A stretch of DNA of 64,000 bases, taken from Virgisporangium ochraceum (GTDB taxonomy: Bacteria > Actinomycetota > Actinomycetes > Mycobacteriales > Micromonosporaceae). Positions 34,021-44,001 of this stretch are shown here, in pieces. The stretch spans positions 62,001 to 126,000 of the forward strand of contig NZ_BOPH01000072.1 in assembly GCF_016863655.1 (NCBI RefSeq). The letters are read 5' to 3'. Both the position numbers and the translations under genes were made by a program. The first letter of the stretch is position 1. Every line of letters starts with the position of its first letter. Under the pieces are notes generated by a model. It worked only from the letters and a program-made list of their open reading frames with translations. It did not search any database and had not been told where the DNA came from.

Positions 34021-34807
34021 GGCTGTCGCCCCGGGCCCACGACGTCATCCGGGTGGCGACGCCCCGGTCGGCCAGCTCGCGTTCGAAGTCCGACAGCGGC
34101 GACCTGAACACGGTGTAGTCGTCGTAGTGGATCGGTATCGTGCGGGCGGGCCGGATCAGTTCGGCGAGCCGGGCACCGTGCCGCCCGTCCATGGTGAGCA
34201 GCACGCCCGCGACCTTCGTTCCGCCGAGGTGGATCAGCATCGCGTCGATGTCCGGGTACCGCTCCCCGATCTCGGCGAGCATCGGCCGGTACAGCGTGTC
34301 GCCCGTGATGTACAGCCGCAGCCGGTTCCGCCCGTCCTCCTCGAGGTCGACGATGCTGCCCATGGTGCTGGGCAAGAGCCTGTGCACACCCCGGGGCCCG
34401 TGCCGGGCCGGCACCGCAGTGACCCGCAGCCGCTGGTCGCCGCTCACCCGGTCGGCGCTCTCCCACGTCCCCAACCCCTCTGCGGCGCGGAACCCCCGCC
34501 GGCGCAGCTTCCGCGAAGCCTGCGGCGTGGTGACGATCGGCAGCGTCTTCGGCAGTCCGCGCTGCGCCTCCCGGTCCCAGTGGTCGCCGTGGAGATGCGA
34601 CAACACGACGGCGTCGAGCGGAGGCAGGTCACCGATGCCGAACGCCGGATCCGTGCGCCGCTTCGACCACAGCCCGTACCCGAGGTACGCCCGTTGCCCC
34701 TTGTGCAGGAAGTTGGGATCGGTCAGCAGCGTGAACCGACCCACCCGCAAGACCGTTGTCGCATTACCCACGAACGTGAGCCGCGCACCGGCGTGTTCAG
34801 TGTCCAT
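33938..34807 (-). CDS. MBL-fold metallo-hydrolase (UlaG-like)
   Basis: The 289-residue cytoplasmic protein has the metallo-beta-lactamase fold with the metal motif SHLHGDHWD (about 70-78), a later zinc-ligand His in ARHGPRGVH, the bridging Asp in LYITGDTLY and the final His in IPIHYDDY. The MGSIVDL and FVGNATTVLR segments place it near UlaG/RomA-type lactonases and phosphodiesterases. The substrate is unknown. The C-terminal 20 residues are Gly/Ser/Pro-rich and overlap the converging upstream gene by 83 bp. Confidence 0.9.
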   Translation of the reverse strand: MDTEHAGARLTFVGNATTVLRVGRFTLLTDPNFLHKGQRAYLGYGLWSKRRTDPAFGIGDLPPLDAVVLSHLHGDHWDREAQRGLPKTLPIVTTPQASRKLRRRGFRAAEGLGTWESADRVSGDQRLRVTAVPARHGPRGVHRLLPSTMGSIVDLEEDGRNRLRLYITGDTLYRPMLAEIGERYPDIDAMLIHLGGTKVAGVLLTMDGRHGARLAELIRPARTIPIHYDDYTVFRSPLSDFERELADRGVATRMTSWARGDSLTVPYRTDRAANPGTPGRVGGGSSSPA

Positions 34808-34997
34808 CCCCGCCTCCTTCCCCGCCTCCCCCGATCCACGCCCTCCCCTGCGCCTTCCCTCTCGCCCCCTCTGCCGCCCCTCTCGCCCGCCCCCTCCCCG
34901 CCCGCCCGGCGCCCCATCCGCCCACCGCCCGCCCTCCCCTCCGCCGTCGCTCCGACCTCTGCCGCCCCTGCTCCCCGCGCCCTCCCCGCCCTCCTGG

Positions 34998-35079
34998 CCC
35001 GTCGATCTTGCAGTCGTGGCCGCCTGTATTTCATGCTATGTCCAGCTTTGTCAGGGGCCACAAGTGCAAGATCGACGGG
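34998..35079. repeat. Dispersed palindromic element, copy 2
   Basis: Arms of 24 nt (34998-35021 and 35056-35079) match with two mismatches and carry the same GATCTTGCAGTCGTGGCC core as copy 1. The 34-nt centre is low in GC. Unlike the other two copies, it sits between divergent genes, so a terminator role alone does not explain it. Confidence 0.85.
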
Positions 35080-35291
35080 CATGGAGGGCGGGGACGGCGC
35101 CCGGGCGGCGCGCGGGCGGTGGGCGGGCGGTGCGGACGGCGGTGGCGGGCGGCGCGGGACCCAGGGGCGCGGACGGTGGGCGCGGACGGGGCGGGCGGGC
35201 GGACGGGGCGGGGCGGGCGGCGCGTAGGCGCGGACGGGGCGGGCGGCGCGAGCGGGGTGGGACAAGATCGGCGGAATCGGCGTGGGGCGGT

Positions 35292-35297
35292 TAGGCT
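35292..35297 (+). promoter_or_regulatory. -10-like box of a probable leaderless promoter
   Basis: TAGGCT ends 6 nt before the GTG at 35304, with no Shine-Dalgarno between them. Confidence 0.45.
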
Positions 35298-35303
35298 GCC
35301 GCC

Positions 35304-36386
35304 GTGTCAGTTGGGGCGACCGTCGGGGTCGAAGAGGAGTTTCATCTGGTCGACCCGGATACCGGGGAGCTGACGTCGGGGGCGCGCCGCCTGCTCGCGG
35401 CCGATCCCGAAGCGGCCGAGGGTGCCGAGGCCGAGCTGCGGCTGTCGATGATCGAGACGGCGTCCGCCGTCTGCCACAGCCTCGACGAGCTGCGCACCGA
35501 CCTCGCCGCCGCGCGGGCGAAGCTCTCGGCCGCCGCCGGCCGGGCGGGACTGGCGATCGCCGGATGCGGCACCGTGCCCGACTCGGGCACCGGGCGCGGG
35601 GCGGTCTTCCCGCACCCGCGGTACGAATGGATGGCCGACCAGTACCGCCGACTGGTCGACGAGCACCAGGTGTGCGCCACGCAGGTACAGGTCGGCGTCC
35701 CCGACCGGGACCTCGCGGTGCGGCTGATGGCGCACCTGCGCCCCTGGCTTCCGGTGCTGCTGGCCATGAGCGGCAGCTCGCCGCTGTTCCAGCACACCGA
35801 CACCGGCTACGCCTCGTACCGGACGGTCGCCATCTCGCGCTGGCCGACCACCGGCCCACCGCCGCTGGTCGACTCGGCCAAGGAGTACGACGAGGCGGTC
35901 ACCGCGCTCGTCGACTCCGGGGTGATCTGCGACCCCGGGATGATCTACTTCGACGTGCGCCCGTCGGCCCGGTACCCCACGTTGGAGATCCGCGTGGCCG
36001 ACGCGTGCCCGCTGCTCGACGACGTGGTGCTGATCGCGGCGCTGGCCCGCGCCCTCGTGAGGACGGCGGCCAGCCAGGAGTCGGAAGAGGTGCCCGCCTA
36101 CCCGTTGCACCGGGCCGCCACCTGGCGGGCGGCCCGCTCGGGGCTCGACGACGGGCTGGTCCACCCGCTCACCTGGCTCGCCGTCCCCGCGGAAGAGGCC
36201 GTCGAGGCGCTGCTCACGCACGTCCGATCGGATCTTGAAGACCGCGGGGAGTGGGACGAGGTACGGAGCCTGACCACGGCGCTGCTCGCCCGGGGCACGT
36301 CGGCCCGCCGCCAGCGCACGGCGCTGGAGGCGGGCCGAGATCTCACGGGAGTCGTGGCCGCCGTGGTGGCGGAGACGAACGCCTGA
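35304..36386 (+). CDS. YbdK-type carboxylate-amine ligase (GCS2 family)
   Basis: The 360-residue cytoplasmic protein belongs to the glutamate-cysteine-ligase-2 family: GVEEEFHLVDPDTGEL at the N-terminus (metal/ATP-binding Glu cluster), MIETASAVCHSLDEL, CGTVPDSG and a C-terminal RRQRTALEAGRDL. Members ligate a carboxylate to an amine with ATP and have weak gamma-glutamylcysteine synthetase activity; the true substrate here is unknown. The GTG is placed 6 nt after a TAGGCT box, fitting a leaderless mRNA. Confidence 0.92.
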   Translation: MSVGATVGVEEEFHLVDPDTGELTSGARRLLAADPEAAEGAEAELRLSMIETASAVCHSLDELRTDLAAARAKLSAAAGRAGLAIAGCGTVPDSGTGRGAVFPHPRYEWMADQYRRLVDEHQVCATQVQVGVPDRDLAVRLMAHLRPWLPVLLAMSGSSPLFQHTDTGYASYRTVAISRWPTTGPPPLVDSAKEYDEAVTALVDSGVICDPGMIYFDVRPSARYPTLEIRVADACPLLDDVVLIAALARALVRTAASQESEEVPAYPLHRAATWRAARSGLDDGLVHPLTWLAVPAEEAVEALLTHVRSDLEDRGEWDEVRSLTTALLARGTSARRQRTALEAGRDLTGVVAAVVAETNA

Positions 36387-36387
36387 C

Positions 36388-36588
36388 TCAGACGCGCGAG
36401 CGGCGGCGCGTACGCCAACCGCCGGTGCGGCCGCTCAGGTGCGAGCCGACGCCGCCGAGGTGCAGCGCCATGAGCAGCAGCGCCACGATGATGAACGTCA
36501 CCAGGTCGATGGTGCTGCCGAGCCCGACGTTCGCCAGATCGAGGATCAGCGCGAGGCCGAGAACGGCAGCAGCGACGATCGCGAGCAT
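36388..36588 (-). CDS. Small two-helix membrane protein
   Basis: The 66-residue protein has two hydrophobic helices, MLAIVAAAVLGLALILDLA and IDLVTFIIVALLLMALHLGG, and an Arg-rich tail. The ATG has GGAGG 6 nt upstream, which supports a real gene despite its size. The function is unknown. It converges on the YbdK-like gene with a 1-bp gap. Confidence 0.78.
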   Translation of the reverse strand: MLAIVAAAVLGLALILDLANVGLGSTIDLVTFIIVALLLMALHLGGVGSHLSGRTGGWRTRRRSRV

Positions 36589-36690
36589 TATGTCCTCCGG
36601 GGGGATGCGGGGTCACCTATGTGGCTTCCTGCTACCGCAATACCCGAAATGGCTTTCGGCTACACAGCGGGAGCGCTACCCGCCTGGCGC

Positions 36691-36696
36691 TACCGT
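36691..36696 (+). promoter_or_regulatory. -10-like box of a probable leaderless promoter
   Basis: TACCGT ends 7 nt before the ATG at 36704. The surrounding GGCGCTACCGTG also occurs at 24118-24129, upstream of the LppU-like gene. Confidence 0.4.
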
Positions 36697-36703
36697 GTGG
36701 ACC

Positions 36704-38047
36704 ATGAGCAGGCTGTTCAGTTCCTGGCGCGACGCCGCCGAGGTCATGGCGGAAGGCGCGGCGCGGCGGTCGGAGGTCCCGGTCGAGGACCTGACGCGGT
36801 ACGAACCCGCCAGCGACCGGCCCGACCCGGTGAAACTGATCGAGGCGACCAACGACGACCGCGTGCCGGACCTCATCCCGCTGCGCTACCAGCGGATGGC
36901 CGAGAGCCCGTTCACGTTTCTGCGCGGAGCGGCCACGGTGATGGCGCACGACATCGCCCGCGGCCCGGGCACCGGCATGGTCGGGCACATCTGCGGCGAC
37001 GCGCACGCGTCGAACTTCGGCTTCTACGCCTCACCGGAACGCCGGCTCATCATCGACGTCAACGACTTCGACGAGACCATCGTCGGCCCCTGGGAATGGG
37101 ACCTGAAGCGGCTGGTCGCCAGCGTCATGGTGGCCGCCCGGTCGAGCCACCTGCCCGACGACGCCGGCCGGCGGGCCGCCCGTGACTGCGCCACCGGCTA
37201 CCGGGCGGCGCTCGCCGAACTGGCGACGATGTCGCTGTTCGAGGGCCACCACATGACCACGTCGCACAAGACGCTCGAGCACATCGACATGACCGACATC
37301 GCCGACATGTTCGAGCGGGTCTGCAAGAAGGCCCGCAGGAACACCAGCCGGCGCGTGGCGGAGCGGTTCACCGCCCGGCCCGAGGTCGACTGCTGGCACT
37401 TCGTGGCCGAGCCGCCCATCCTCACCCACGTGTCAGACGAGGAGCGCGCCCACGTCCTCGACGGCCTCGACGGCTACGGCGACACCATCGACGGCGAACT
37501 GCGCCTGCTGCTCTCCCGGTACGCGGTGAGTGACGTTGCCCACCGCATCGTCGGGCTGGGCAGCGTGGGGCTGCGCTCGTACGTGGTCCTCCTGAAGGGC
37601 AACGGCGACGAGGCGCTGATCCTGCAGGTGAAGCAGGCCCGACCGTCGGCGCTGCGGCCGTTCCTCGACGGCTTCGGAGACCGGCACGAGGGCCAGCGGG
37701 TCATCGAGGGCCAGCGCTGGATGCAGACGGTCAGCGACCCGCTGCTCGGCTGGGCCACCGTCGACGGCCGCCCCTACCTGGTGCGCCAGTTCCGCGACAT
37801 GAAGGGCAGCATCGACCCGAGCCTCCTCAAGGCGAAGCAGCTCGACGACTACGCCCGGCTGGTCGGCGTGGTGCTGGCCAGGGCGCACGCCCAGTCGATC
37901 GACCCCCGCCTGCTCCACGGCTACTGCGACGCCGATGGAGCCGCGTTCGACAGCGCCTTCGAGGCATTCGCGGTCGCCTATGCCGATCAGACCGAGGCCG
38001 ATCACGCAGCGTTCAGGGTAGTGACGCAGGGTATCGACGGACAGTGA
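36704..38047 (+). CDS. DUF2252 protein, kinase-like fold
   Basis: The 447-residue protein is a typical DUF2252 member: YQRMAESPFTFLRGAATVM (about 65-83), GHICGDAHASNFGFYASPE (about 95-113) and VNDFDETIVGPWEWDLKRL (about 121-140). The GDAHxxNFG and DFDE motifs resemble the catalytic loop and metal-binding Asp of aminoglycoside-phosphotransferase-like kinases, so a phosphotransfer role is plausible but unproven. It is cytoplasmic. The ATG at 36704 lies 7 nt after TACCGT, fitting a leaderless mRNA; upstream in-frame sequence belongs to other genes. Confidence 0.9.
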   Translation: MSRLFSSWRDAAEVMAEGAARRSEVPVEDLTRYEPASDRPDPVKLIEATNDDRVPDLIPLRYQRMAESPFTFLRGAATVMAHDIARGPGTGMVGHICGDAHASNFGFYASPERRLIIDVNDFDETIVGPWEWDLKRLVASVMVAARSSHLPDDAGRRAARDCATGYRAALAELATMSLFEGHHMTTSHKTLEHIDMTDIADMFERVCKKARRNTSRRVAERFTARPEVDCWHFVAEPPILTHVSDEERAHVLDGLDGYGDTIDGELRLLLSRYAVSDVAHRIVGLGSVGLRSYVVLLKGNGDEALILQVKQARPSALRPFLDGFGDRHEGQRVIEGQRWMQTVSDPLLGWATVDGRPYLVRQFRDMKGSIDPSLLKAKQLDDYARLVGVVLARAHAQSIDPRLLHGYCDADGAAFDSAFEAFAVAYADQTEADHAAFRVVTQGIDGQ

Positions 38048-38160
38048 CGACTGGCGATCCGGTCACGCTCGGGTAAAGTGTCCGGCGGCCGTCATGAGGG
38101 TTGCTGTGCGTGGCCGACGCCAGCGCCCGTACCGAGTTCGTGAAAGGTTCCCCCGCACGC

Positions 38161-39189
38161 ATGAGTTCAGCATTCGGTCGCCGACGCTCCCTTCCGGTTG
38201 CGGCACTCCCGGTCGTGGCACTCCTGGCGGCGGTCGTGACGTTGCTGGCGGGCACGCCGGCGTACGCCGAACCGAACGAAGACTCCGCCGTCGCACCAAC
38301 GCTCCTCGAGCAGGTGGAGAACACGTCCCGGGCGTACCTCGAAGCCAAGGCCATCTCCGACGCCTCGAAGGCGCGCCAGGCCCAGATCCAGGCCGACCTC
38401 GACAAGGCCAAAAAGCGCCTGGACGAGCTGGCCGGCGAGGTCGGCGTCACCGCCAACGCGGCCTACCGCGGCAGCAAGATCAACCTGACGGCGGCGCTGA
38501 TCGGCACCGACCGCACGGCAGACGACCTGCTCGAAGGTGTGACCACCGTCAACTACCTCGCGTACCGCGACGACAAACAGCTCCGCGAGTACACCGCCGC
38601 CCGCAAGGCGTACGAGGAGCAGCTCAAGGCCATGGAAGCCGAGGTGCGGCTCCAGGAGGAGCAGACCCGGGCCATGGAGAAGAAGGCCTCCGAGGCGAAG
38701 CGGGCACTGGAGTACGCCGGCAACGGCGGCGTGGTCAACGGCGTGCCCGTGCCGAGCCCGACGGCGGACCCGGCGCCACGCGCGTCCAACGGCAGTTGGC
38801 CCAGCGAGAGCGCGACGGTCGAGGACCCCACCACGGCCGGGCGCATCACCCCGCGCACCATGCACGCGCTGCAGCAGGCCCAGAAGGCCGGGTTCAACCG
38901 GTTCGTCGGCTGCTTCCGGCCAGGTGACCGCTTCGAGCACCCGAAGGGCCGGGCCTGCGACTTCTCCGCACAGACGAAGGGGTTCGGCGGCGACGCGTCC
39001 GGTGACGACCGCAACTACGGAGACCGGCTCGCCGGGTACTTCGTCGGCAACTCCGACCGGCTCGGTGTGCTGTACGTCATCTGGTACCGGGTCATCTGGA
39101 CCCCGGCGGCCAAGTGGCACCGGTACAGCGGCGCCGGCGGTGACCCGTCGTCAGACCATACGAACCACGTTCACCTCTCGGTCCTCTGA
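38161..39189 (+). CDS. Secreted coiled-coil protein with peptidase-like C-terminal domain
   Basis: The 342-residue protein has a signal peptide (RRSLPVAALPVVALLAAVVT, cleaved after AYA near 37), a long coiled coil (about 50-195, rich in Lys/Glu/Gln/Ala), a Pro/Ser linker and a C-terminal domain (about 228-342) with FRPGDRFEHPKGRACDFS and SSDHTNHVHLSVL. The His and Asp in these motifs resemble the zinc-site pattern of D-Ala-D-Ala/LAS-type peptidases. The layout parallels NlpC/M23 cell-wall hydrolases with a coiled-coil regulatory arm, so a role in wall turnover is likely. A GTG at 38143 is an alternative start. Confidence 0.85.
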   Translation: MSSAFGRRRSLPVAALPVVALLAAVVTLLAGTPAYAEPNEDSAVAPTLLEQVENTSRAYLEAKAISDASKARQAQIQADLDKAKKRLDELAGEVGVTANAAYRGSKINLTAALIGTDRTADDLLEGVTTVNYLAYRDDKQLREYTAARKAYEEQLKAMEAEVRLQEEQTRAMEKKASEAKRALEYAGNGGVVNGVPVPSPTADPAPRASNGSWPSESATVEDPTTAGRITPRTMHALQQAQKAGFNRFVGCFRPGDRFEHPKGRACDFSAQTKGFGGDASGDDRNYGDRLAGYFVGNSDRLGVLYVIWYRVIWTPAAKWHRYSGAGGDPSSDHTNHVHLSVL

Positions 39190-39247
39190 CACTGCGTCCT
39201 TCCGGTTCCCCGCTATCCTCGCTGTGCGACATAGACGAGGAGGGGTC

Positions 39248-39283
39248 GTGGTGGATGTGAACCGGGTCGCCGCACAGCGGTGA
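39248..39283 (+). CDS. Possible 11-codon leader peptide
   Basis: The strong Shine-Dalgarno GAGGAGGGG (39237-39245) precedes GTG GTG GAT and a frame of 11 codons ending in TGA at 39281-39283. The TGA overlaps the GTG start of the REC-SpoIIE gene as GTGA, while that gene has no Shine-Dalgarno of its own. The layout suggests translational coupling through a leader. The alternative is an unrecognised frameshift in the gene start. Confidence 0.45.
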   Translation: MVDVNRVAAQR

Positions 39284-40514
39284 ACGGCGAACGGGTGGCC
39301 ACCCGCCTCGAGGTGACGACCACCGGCGAACTGCGCCGGCCGGCGCCTCCGGGGCCGAACGAGCGGCTGCGGGTACTGCTGGTCGAAGACGACCCCGGCG
39401 ACGCGTTCCTCGTACAGGAACTGCTCACCGAGGCCGGCGCGCCGGTCGACCTCGAGGTGGCCACCGACATGGCGTCGGCGCGCACCCGGGTCGACTCGGT
39501 GCACTGTGTCCTGCTCGACCTCGGCCTGCCCGACACCACCGGCCTCGGCGGGCTGCAGCAGGTGCTCCAGGTCAACCAGCACGTGGCGGTGTGCGTCCTC
39601 ACCGGTCTCCACGACGAGCACCTCGGTATGGAGGCGGTTGCCCAGGGCGCACAGGACTACCTGGTCAAGGGCCAGGTCGACGGCGTCCTGCTGAGCCGGG
39701 CGCTGCGGTACGCGGTCGAACGCAAGCGCGCCGACGAGAACGCCCGCCGGCTGCGGGAGGTCGAACTCCGGCAGGCCGAGTCGGCCCGGCTGGAGCGCGG
39801 CCTCCTGCCCAAGGCCCTGCTGCACGACGGCGGCCCGTCGGTGCGTCCGCTGTACCGGCCAGGCCGGCACCGGGCCCTGCTCGGCGGCGACTTCTACGAC
39901 GTGGTGCAGACCTCGCCCGACACCGTTCAGGTGCTCATCGGCGACGTGTGCGGACACGGCGTCGACGAGGCGCCGCTCGGGGTGGCGCTGCGGGTCGCCT
40001 GGCGGGCGCTGGTGCTCGCCGGCGTGCCCGAGCCCGCGGTGCTTCCGTCGCTGGAGGAGGTGCTCGTCAGCGAGCGCCGGTCCGACGAGCTGTTCGCGAC
40101 GGTCGCGACCGTCACCATCGACCTGGCCGCACGCACCGCGAGCCTGCGGCTGGCCGGGCATCCCCCGCCGCTCATGTTCACCGGTTCGACGGTGCGCCAG
40201 TGCGACGTCAACCCGGGCCTCGTGCTCGGCGTCATCCCCGGCATCGACCGGCCCGCCACCCAGGTACAGCTCGACGAGGAGTGGGCGCTGCTCATGTACA
40301 CCGACGGCCTGATCGAGGGCTGGGCCACCCCCGACGGTGGCGACCGGCTCGGTGTCGACGGCGTGTGCCAGATCCTGTCGAACCAGAGCCAGCCGTGGGC
40401 CCAGAGCGCCGAGCTGCCGGCGTGGCTGGTGAGCGAGGTCGAGGAGCGCAACGGCGGCGCGCTGGCCGATGATGTCGCGGTGGTCCTGATCTCACCTCAC
40501 GCGGGAACGGTCCG

Positions 40515-40518
<4 letters not shown>
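39280..40518 (+). CDS. Response regulator with SpoIIE phosphatase output
   Basis: The 412-residue protein has a receiver domain (about 22-145) with acidic pocket LLVEDDPGD, phospho-acceptor D80 in CVLLDLGLPDTTG and Lys in YLVKGQVDG, a short coiled-coil linker (about 150-175) and a PP2C/SpoIIE phosphatase (about 185-410) with GGDFYDVVQ and LIGDVCGHGVDEAPLG. Phosphorylation probably switches the phosphatase, which would act on a STAS-domain protein. It overlaps the histidine kinase gene by ATGA, and a second response regulator follows, making a three-gene signalling operon. Confidence 0.92.
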
Positions 40519-42091
<1,573 letters not shown>

Positions 42092-42095
<4 letters not shown>

Positions 42096-42559
42096 TCGAC
42101 GACGCCGCGTACCCCGAGGTCGAAACCCAGCCCATCGAGGTGCTGCTGGTGGAGGACGACCCGGGCGACGTCCAGCTCACGAAGGAGGCCTTCGAGGAGC
42201 ACAAGGTCCGCAACCGGCTCACGGTGGTCAGCGACGGTGTCGACGCGCTCGCCTACCTGCGGCGCGACCCCTCGGTCTACCCCGACGCGGTGCGGCCCGA
42301 CCTGATCCTGCTCGACCTGAACCTCCCCCGTCGCGACGGCCGGGAGGTCCTCCAGGAGATCAAGGGCGACGAGGAGCTGCGGCGCATCCCGGTGGTGGTG
42401 CTCACGACGTCGCAGGCCGACGAGGATATCGTGCGCAGCTACAACCTGCACGCCAACGCCTACGTCACAAAGCCGGTCGACTTCGACCGGTTCATCGCGG
42501 TGGTGCGGCAGATCGACGAGTTCTTCGTGTCGGTCGTCAAGCTGCCGCCCCGCGCCTGA
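42092..42559 (+). CDS. Single-domain response regulator, Rcp1-like
   Basis: The 155-residue protein is one receiver domain with EVLLVEDDPGDVQLTKEAFE, phospho-acceptor D75 in LILLDLNLPRRDG, and the Thr and Lys positions in VVLTTSQ and YVTKPVDF. It has no output domain, so it works by protein contact or as a phosphate sink. Rcp1-like regulators partner Cph1-like kinases, which fits the overlap (GTGA) with the upstream kinase. Confidence 0.93.
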
Positions 42560-42562
42560 GGG

Positions 42563-43915
42563 TCAGCCCGCCTGTACCTGCTTCGCGACGTTCCGCAGCA
42601 GCAGCGCCTCCGCGAGGCAGACCTTGGCGAACTCGCCGAGGTGCAGGCTCTCGTTGGGGCCGTGTGCCCGCGCGTCCGGGTCCTCCACGCCGGTCACCAG
42701 CACCGACGCCTTCGGGAACATCTCCTGGAACGTCGCGATGAACGGGATCGAACCGCCCACGCCGATGTCGACGGGTGCGGTGCCGTCCCAGGCCTCGGCG
42801 AACGCGGCGCGGGCCGCGTCGTAGGCCGGTCCGGTGGCGTCGATGCGGAACGGGTCGCCGCTGGCCTCCAGCGTCACGGTGACCCGCGCGCCCCACGGCG
42901 CGTGGGTCTCGAGGTGGGTGCGCAGCGCCTGATGGGCGCTCTCGGCGGTGTCACCCGGTGCGATCCGCAGGCTGATCTTGGCCCGGGCCGCCGGTACCAG
43001 GGCGTTCGGCGCGCCCGCGGTCGGCGGGGCGTCGATGCCGAGCACGGAGATGGCCGGACGGGTCCACGCCATTTCGGCGAGCCCGCCGGTGCCGATGGTC
43101 TCGACGCCGTCGAGCATGCCGGCCTCGTGCCGGAACCGGTCGGCCGGGTAGTCGAGGGCGGCGCCCTCACCCTTGTGGAGCCCGGCGACGGCGACGTCGC
43201 CGCTGTCGTCGTGCAGGGTGGCGACGAGCCGGCTGAGCACGGTGAGCGCGTCGGGCACGGGCCCGCCGAACATGCCGCTGTGCACGGCGTGGTCGAGCAC
43301 CTTCACGTCGACGAACACGTTCACCATGCCGCGCAGGCCGACGGTCAGCGCCGGCTGCCCGACGTCCCAGTTGCCGGAGTCGGCGATCACGATGACGTCG
43401 GACGCGAGGTCGTCACGGTACGTCTCCAGCAGTTCGCCCAGCGACTCGGACCCGAACTCCTCCTCGCCCTCGACGAACACGACGACGCCGACCGGCAGGT
43501 CGTCGCCGAACGCCCGGAGCGCGGCGACGTGTGCCATCACGCCGGCCTTGTCGTCGGCGGTGCCGCGGCCGTAGAGGCGCCCGTTGCGCTCGACGGGTTC
43601 GAACGGCTCGCTGAGCCACTGGCCGAGGTCGCCGGGCGGCTGCACGTCGTGGTGGGCGTACAGGAGGACGGTGGGTGCGCCGGGTGGCGCGGGCCGGCGT
43701 CCGATGACGGCGGGCTGGCCGTTGCCGGCCCGCACCACGCGCACGTCGGGCAGCCCGGCGCCCCGCAGCAGGTCGGCGACCGCCTCGGCGGACCGTTCGA
43801 CGTGGCTGAAGTCGTACCCGGCGAACGCGATTCCGGGTATCCGGACCAGTCGTTCCAGGTCGGCTCGGACCCCGGGCATTTCCCGCTCGACGGCGGCACG
43901 CAGATCAGCACTCAT
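42563..43915 (-). CDS. M20-family metallopeptidase/dipeptidase
   Basis: The 450-residue cytoplasmic enzyme has the M20 zinc ligands in LLYAHHDVQPPG (about 84-95), RGTADDKAGVMAH (about 117-129) and FVEGEEEFGSESL (catalytic Glu pair, about 148-160), a dimerisation-domain insert, and the final ligand His in AHGPNESLHLGEF (about 420-432). It resembles CNDP/ArgE-like dipeptidases. It converges with the response regulator, with a 3-bp gap. Confidence 0.93.
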   Translation of the reverse strand: MSADLRAAVEREMPGVRADLERLVRIPGIAFAGYDFSHVERSAEAVADLLRGAGLPDVRVVRAGNGQPAVIGRRPAPPGAPTVLLYAHHDVQPPGDLGQWLSEPFEPVERNGRLYGRGTADDKAGVMAHVAALRAFGDDLPVGVVVFVEGEEEFGSESLGELLETYRDDLASDVIVIADSGNWDVGQPALTVGLRGMVNVFVDVKVLDHAVHSGMFGGPVPDALTVLSRLVATLHDDSGDVAVAGLHKGEGAALDYPADRFRHEAGMLDGVETIGTGGLAEMAWTRPAISVLGIDAPPTAGAPNALVPAARAKISLRIAPGDTAESAHQALRTHLETHAPWGARVTVTLEASGDPFRIDATGPAYDAARAAFAEAWDGTAPVDIGVGGSIPFIATFQEMFPKASVLVTGVEDPDARAHGPNESLHLGEFAKVCLAEALLLRNVAKQVQAG

Positions 43916-43933
43916 GCGCCGATGCTATGCACG

Positions 43934-43971
43934 GAAACGGCGCCTCCGCTCGTCTGCGGAAGCGCCGTTTC
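43934..43971 (-). terminator. Stem-loop after the M48 peptidase gene
   Basis: GAAACGGCGC pairs with GCGCCGTTTC, extended inward by TCCG/CGGA with one mismatch, around an 8-nt loop. It lies 25 bp after the M48 stop on the minus strand and before the M20 start. Confidence 0.75.
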
Positions 43972-44001
43972 TCACGTGGCTGGTTTTCTCACGTGGCTAG
44001 T
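43968..44001. repeat. Direct 17-bp duplication at the M48 stop
   Basis: Two adjacent copies of TTTCTCACGTGGCT(G/A)GT differ at one position. The second copy contains the stop codon of the M48 gene. Confidence 0.8.

Larger units (their letters stand above)
34808..35303. other. 496-bp divergent spacer of extreme composition
   Basis: This spacer lies between the starts of the MBL gene (minus) and the YbdK-like gene (plus). It has a C-rich, purine-poor block (34808-34996), the second dispersed palindrome (34998-35079), and a G-rich block of GCGGACGGGGCGGGC-type near-repeats (35080-35270). I find no believable gene in it. The promoters of both genes must lie at its ends. Confidence 0.8.
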
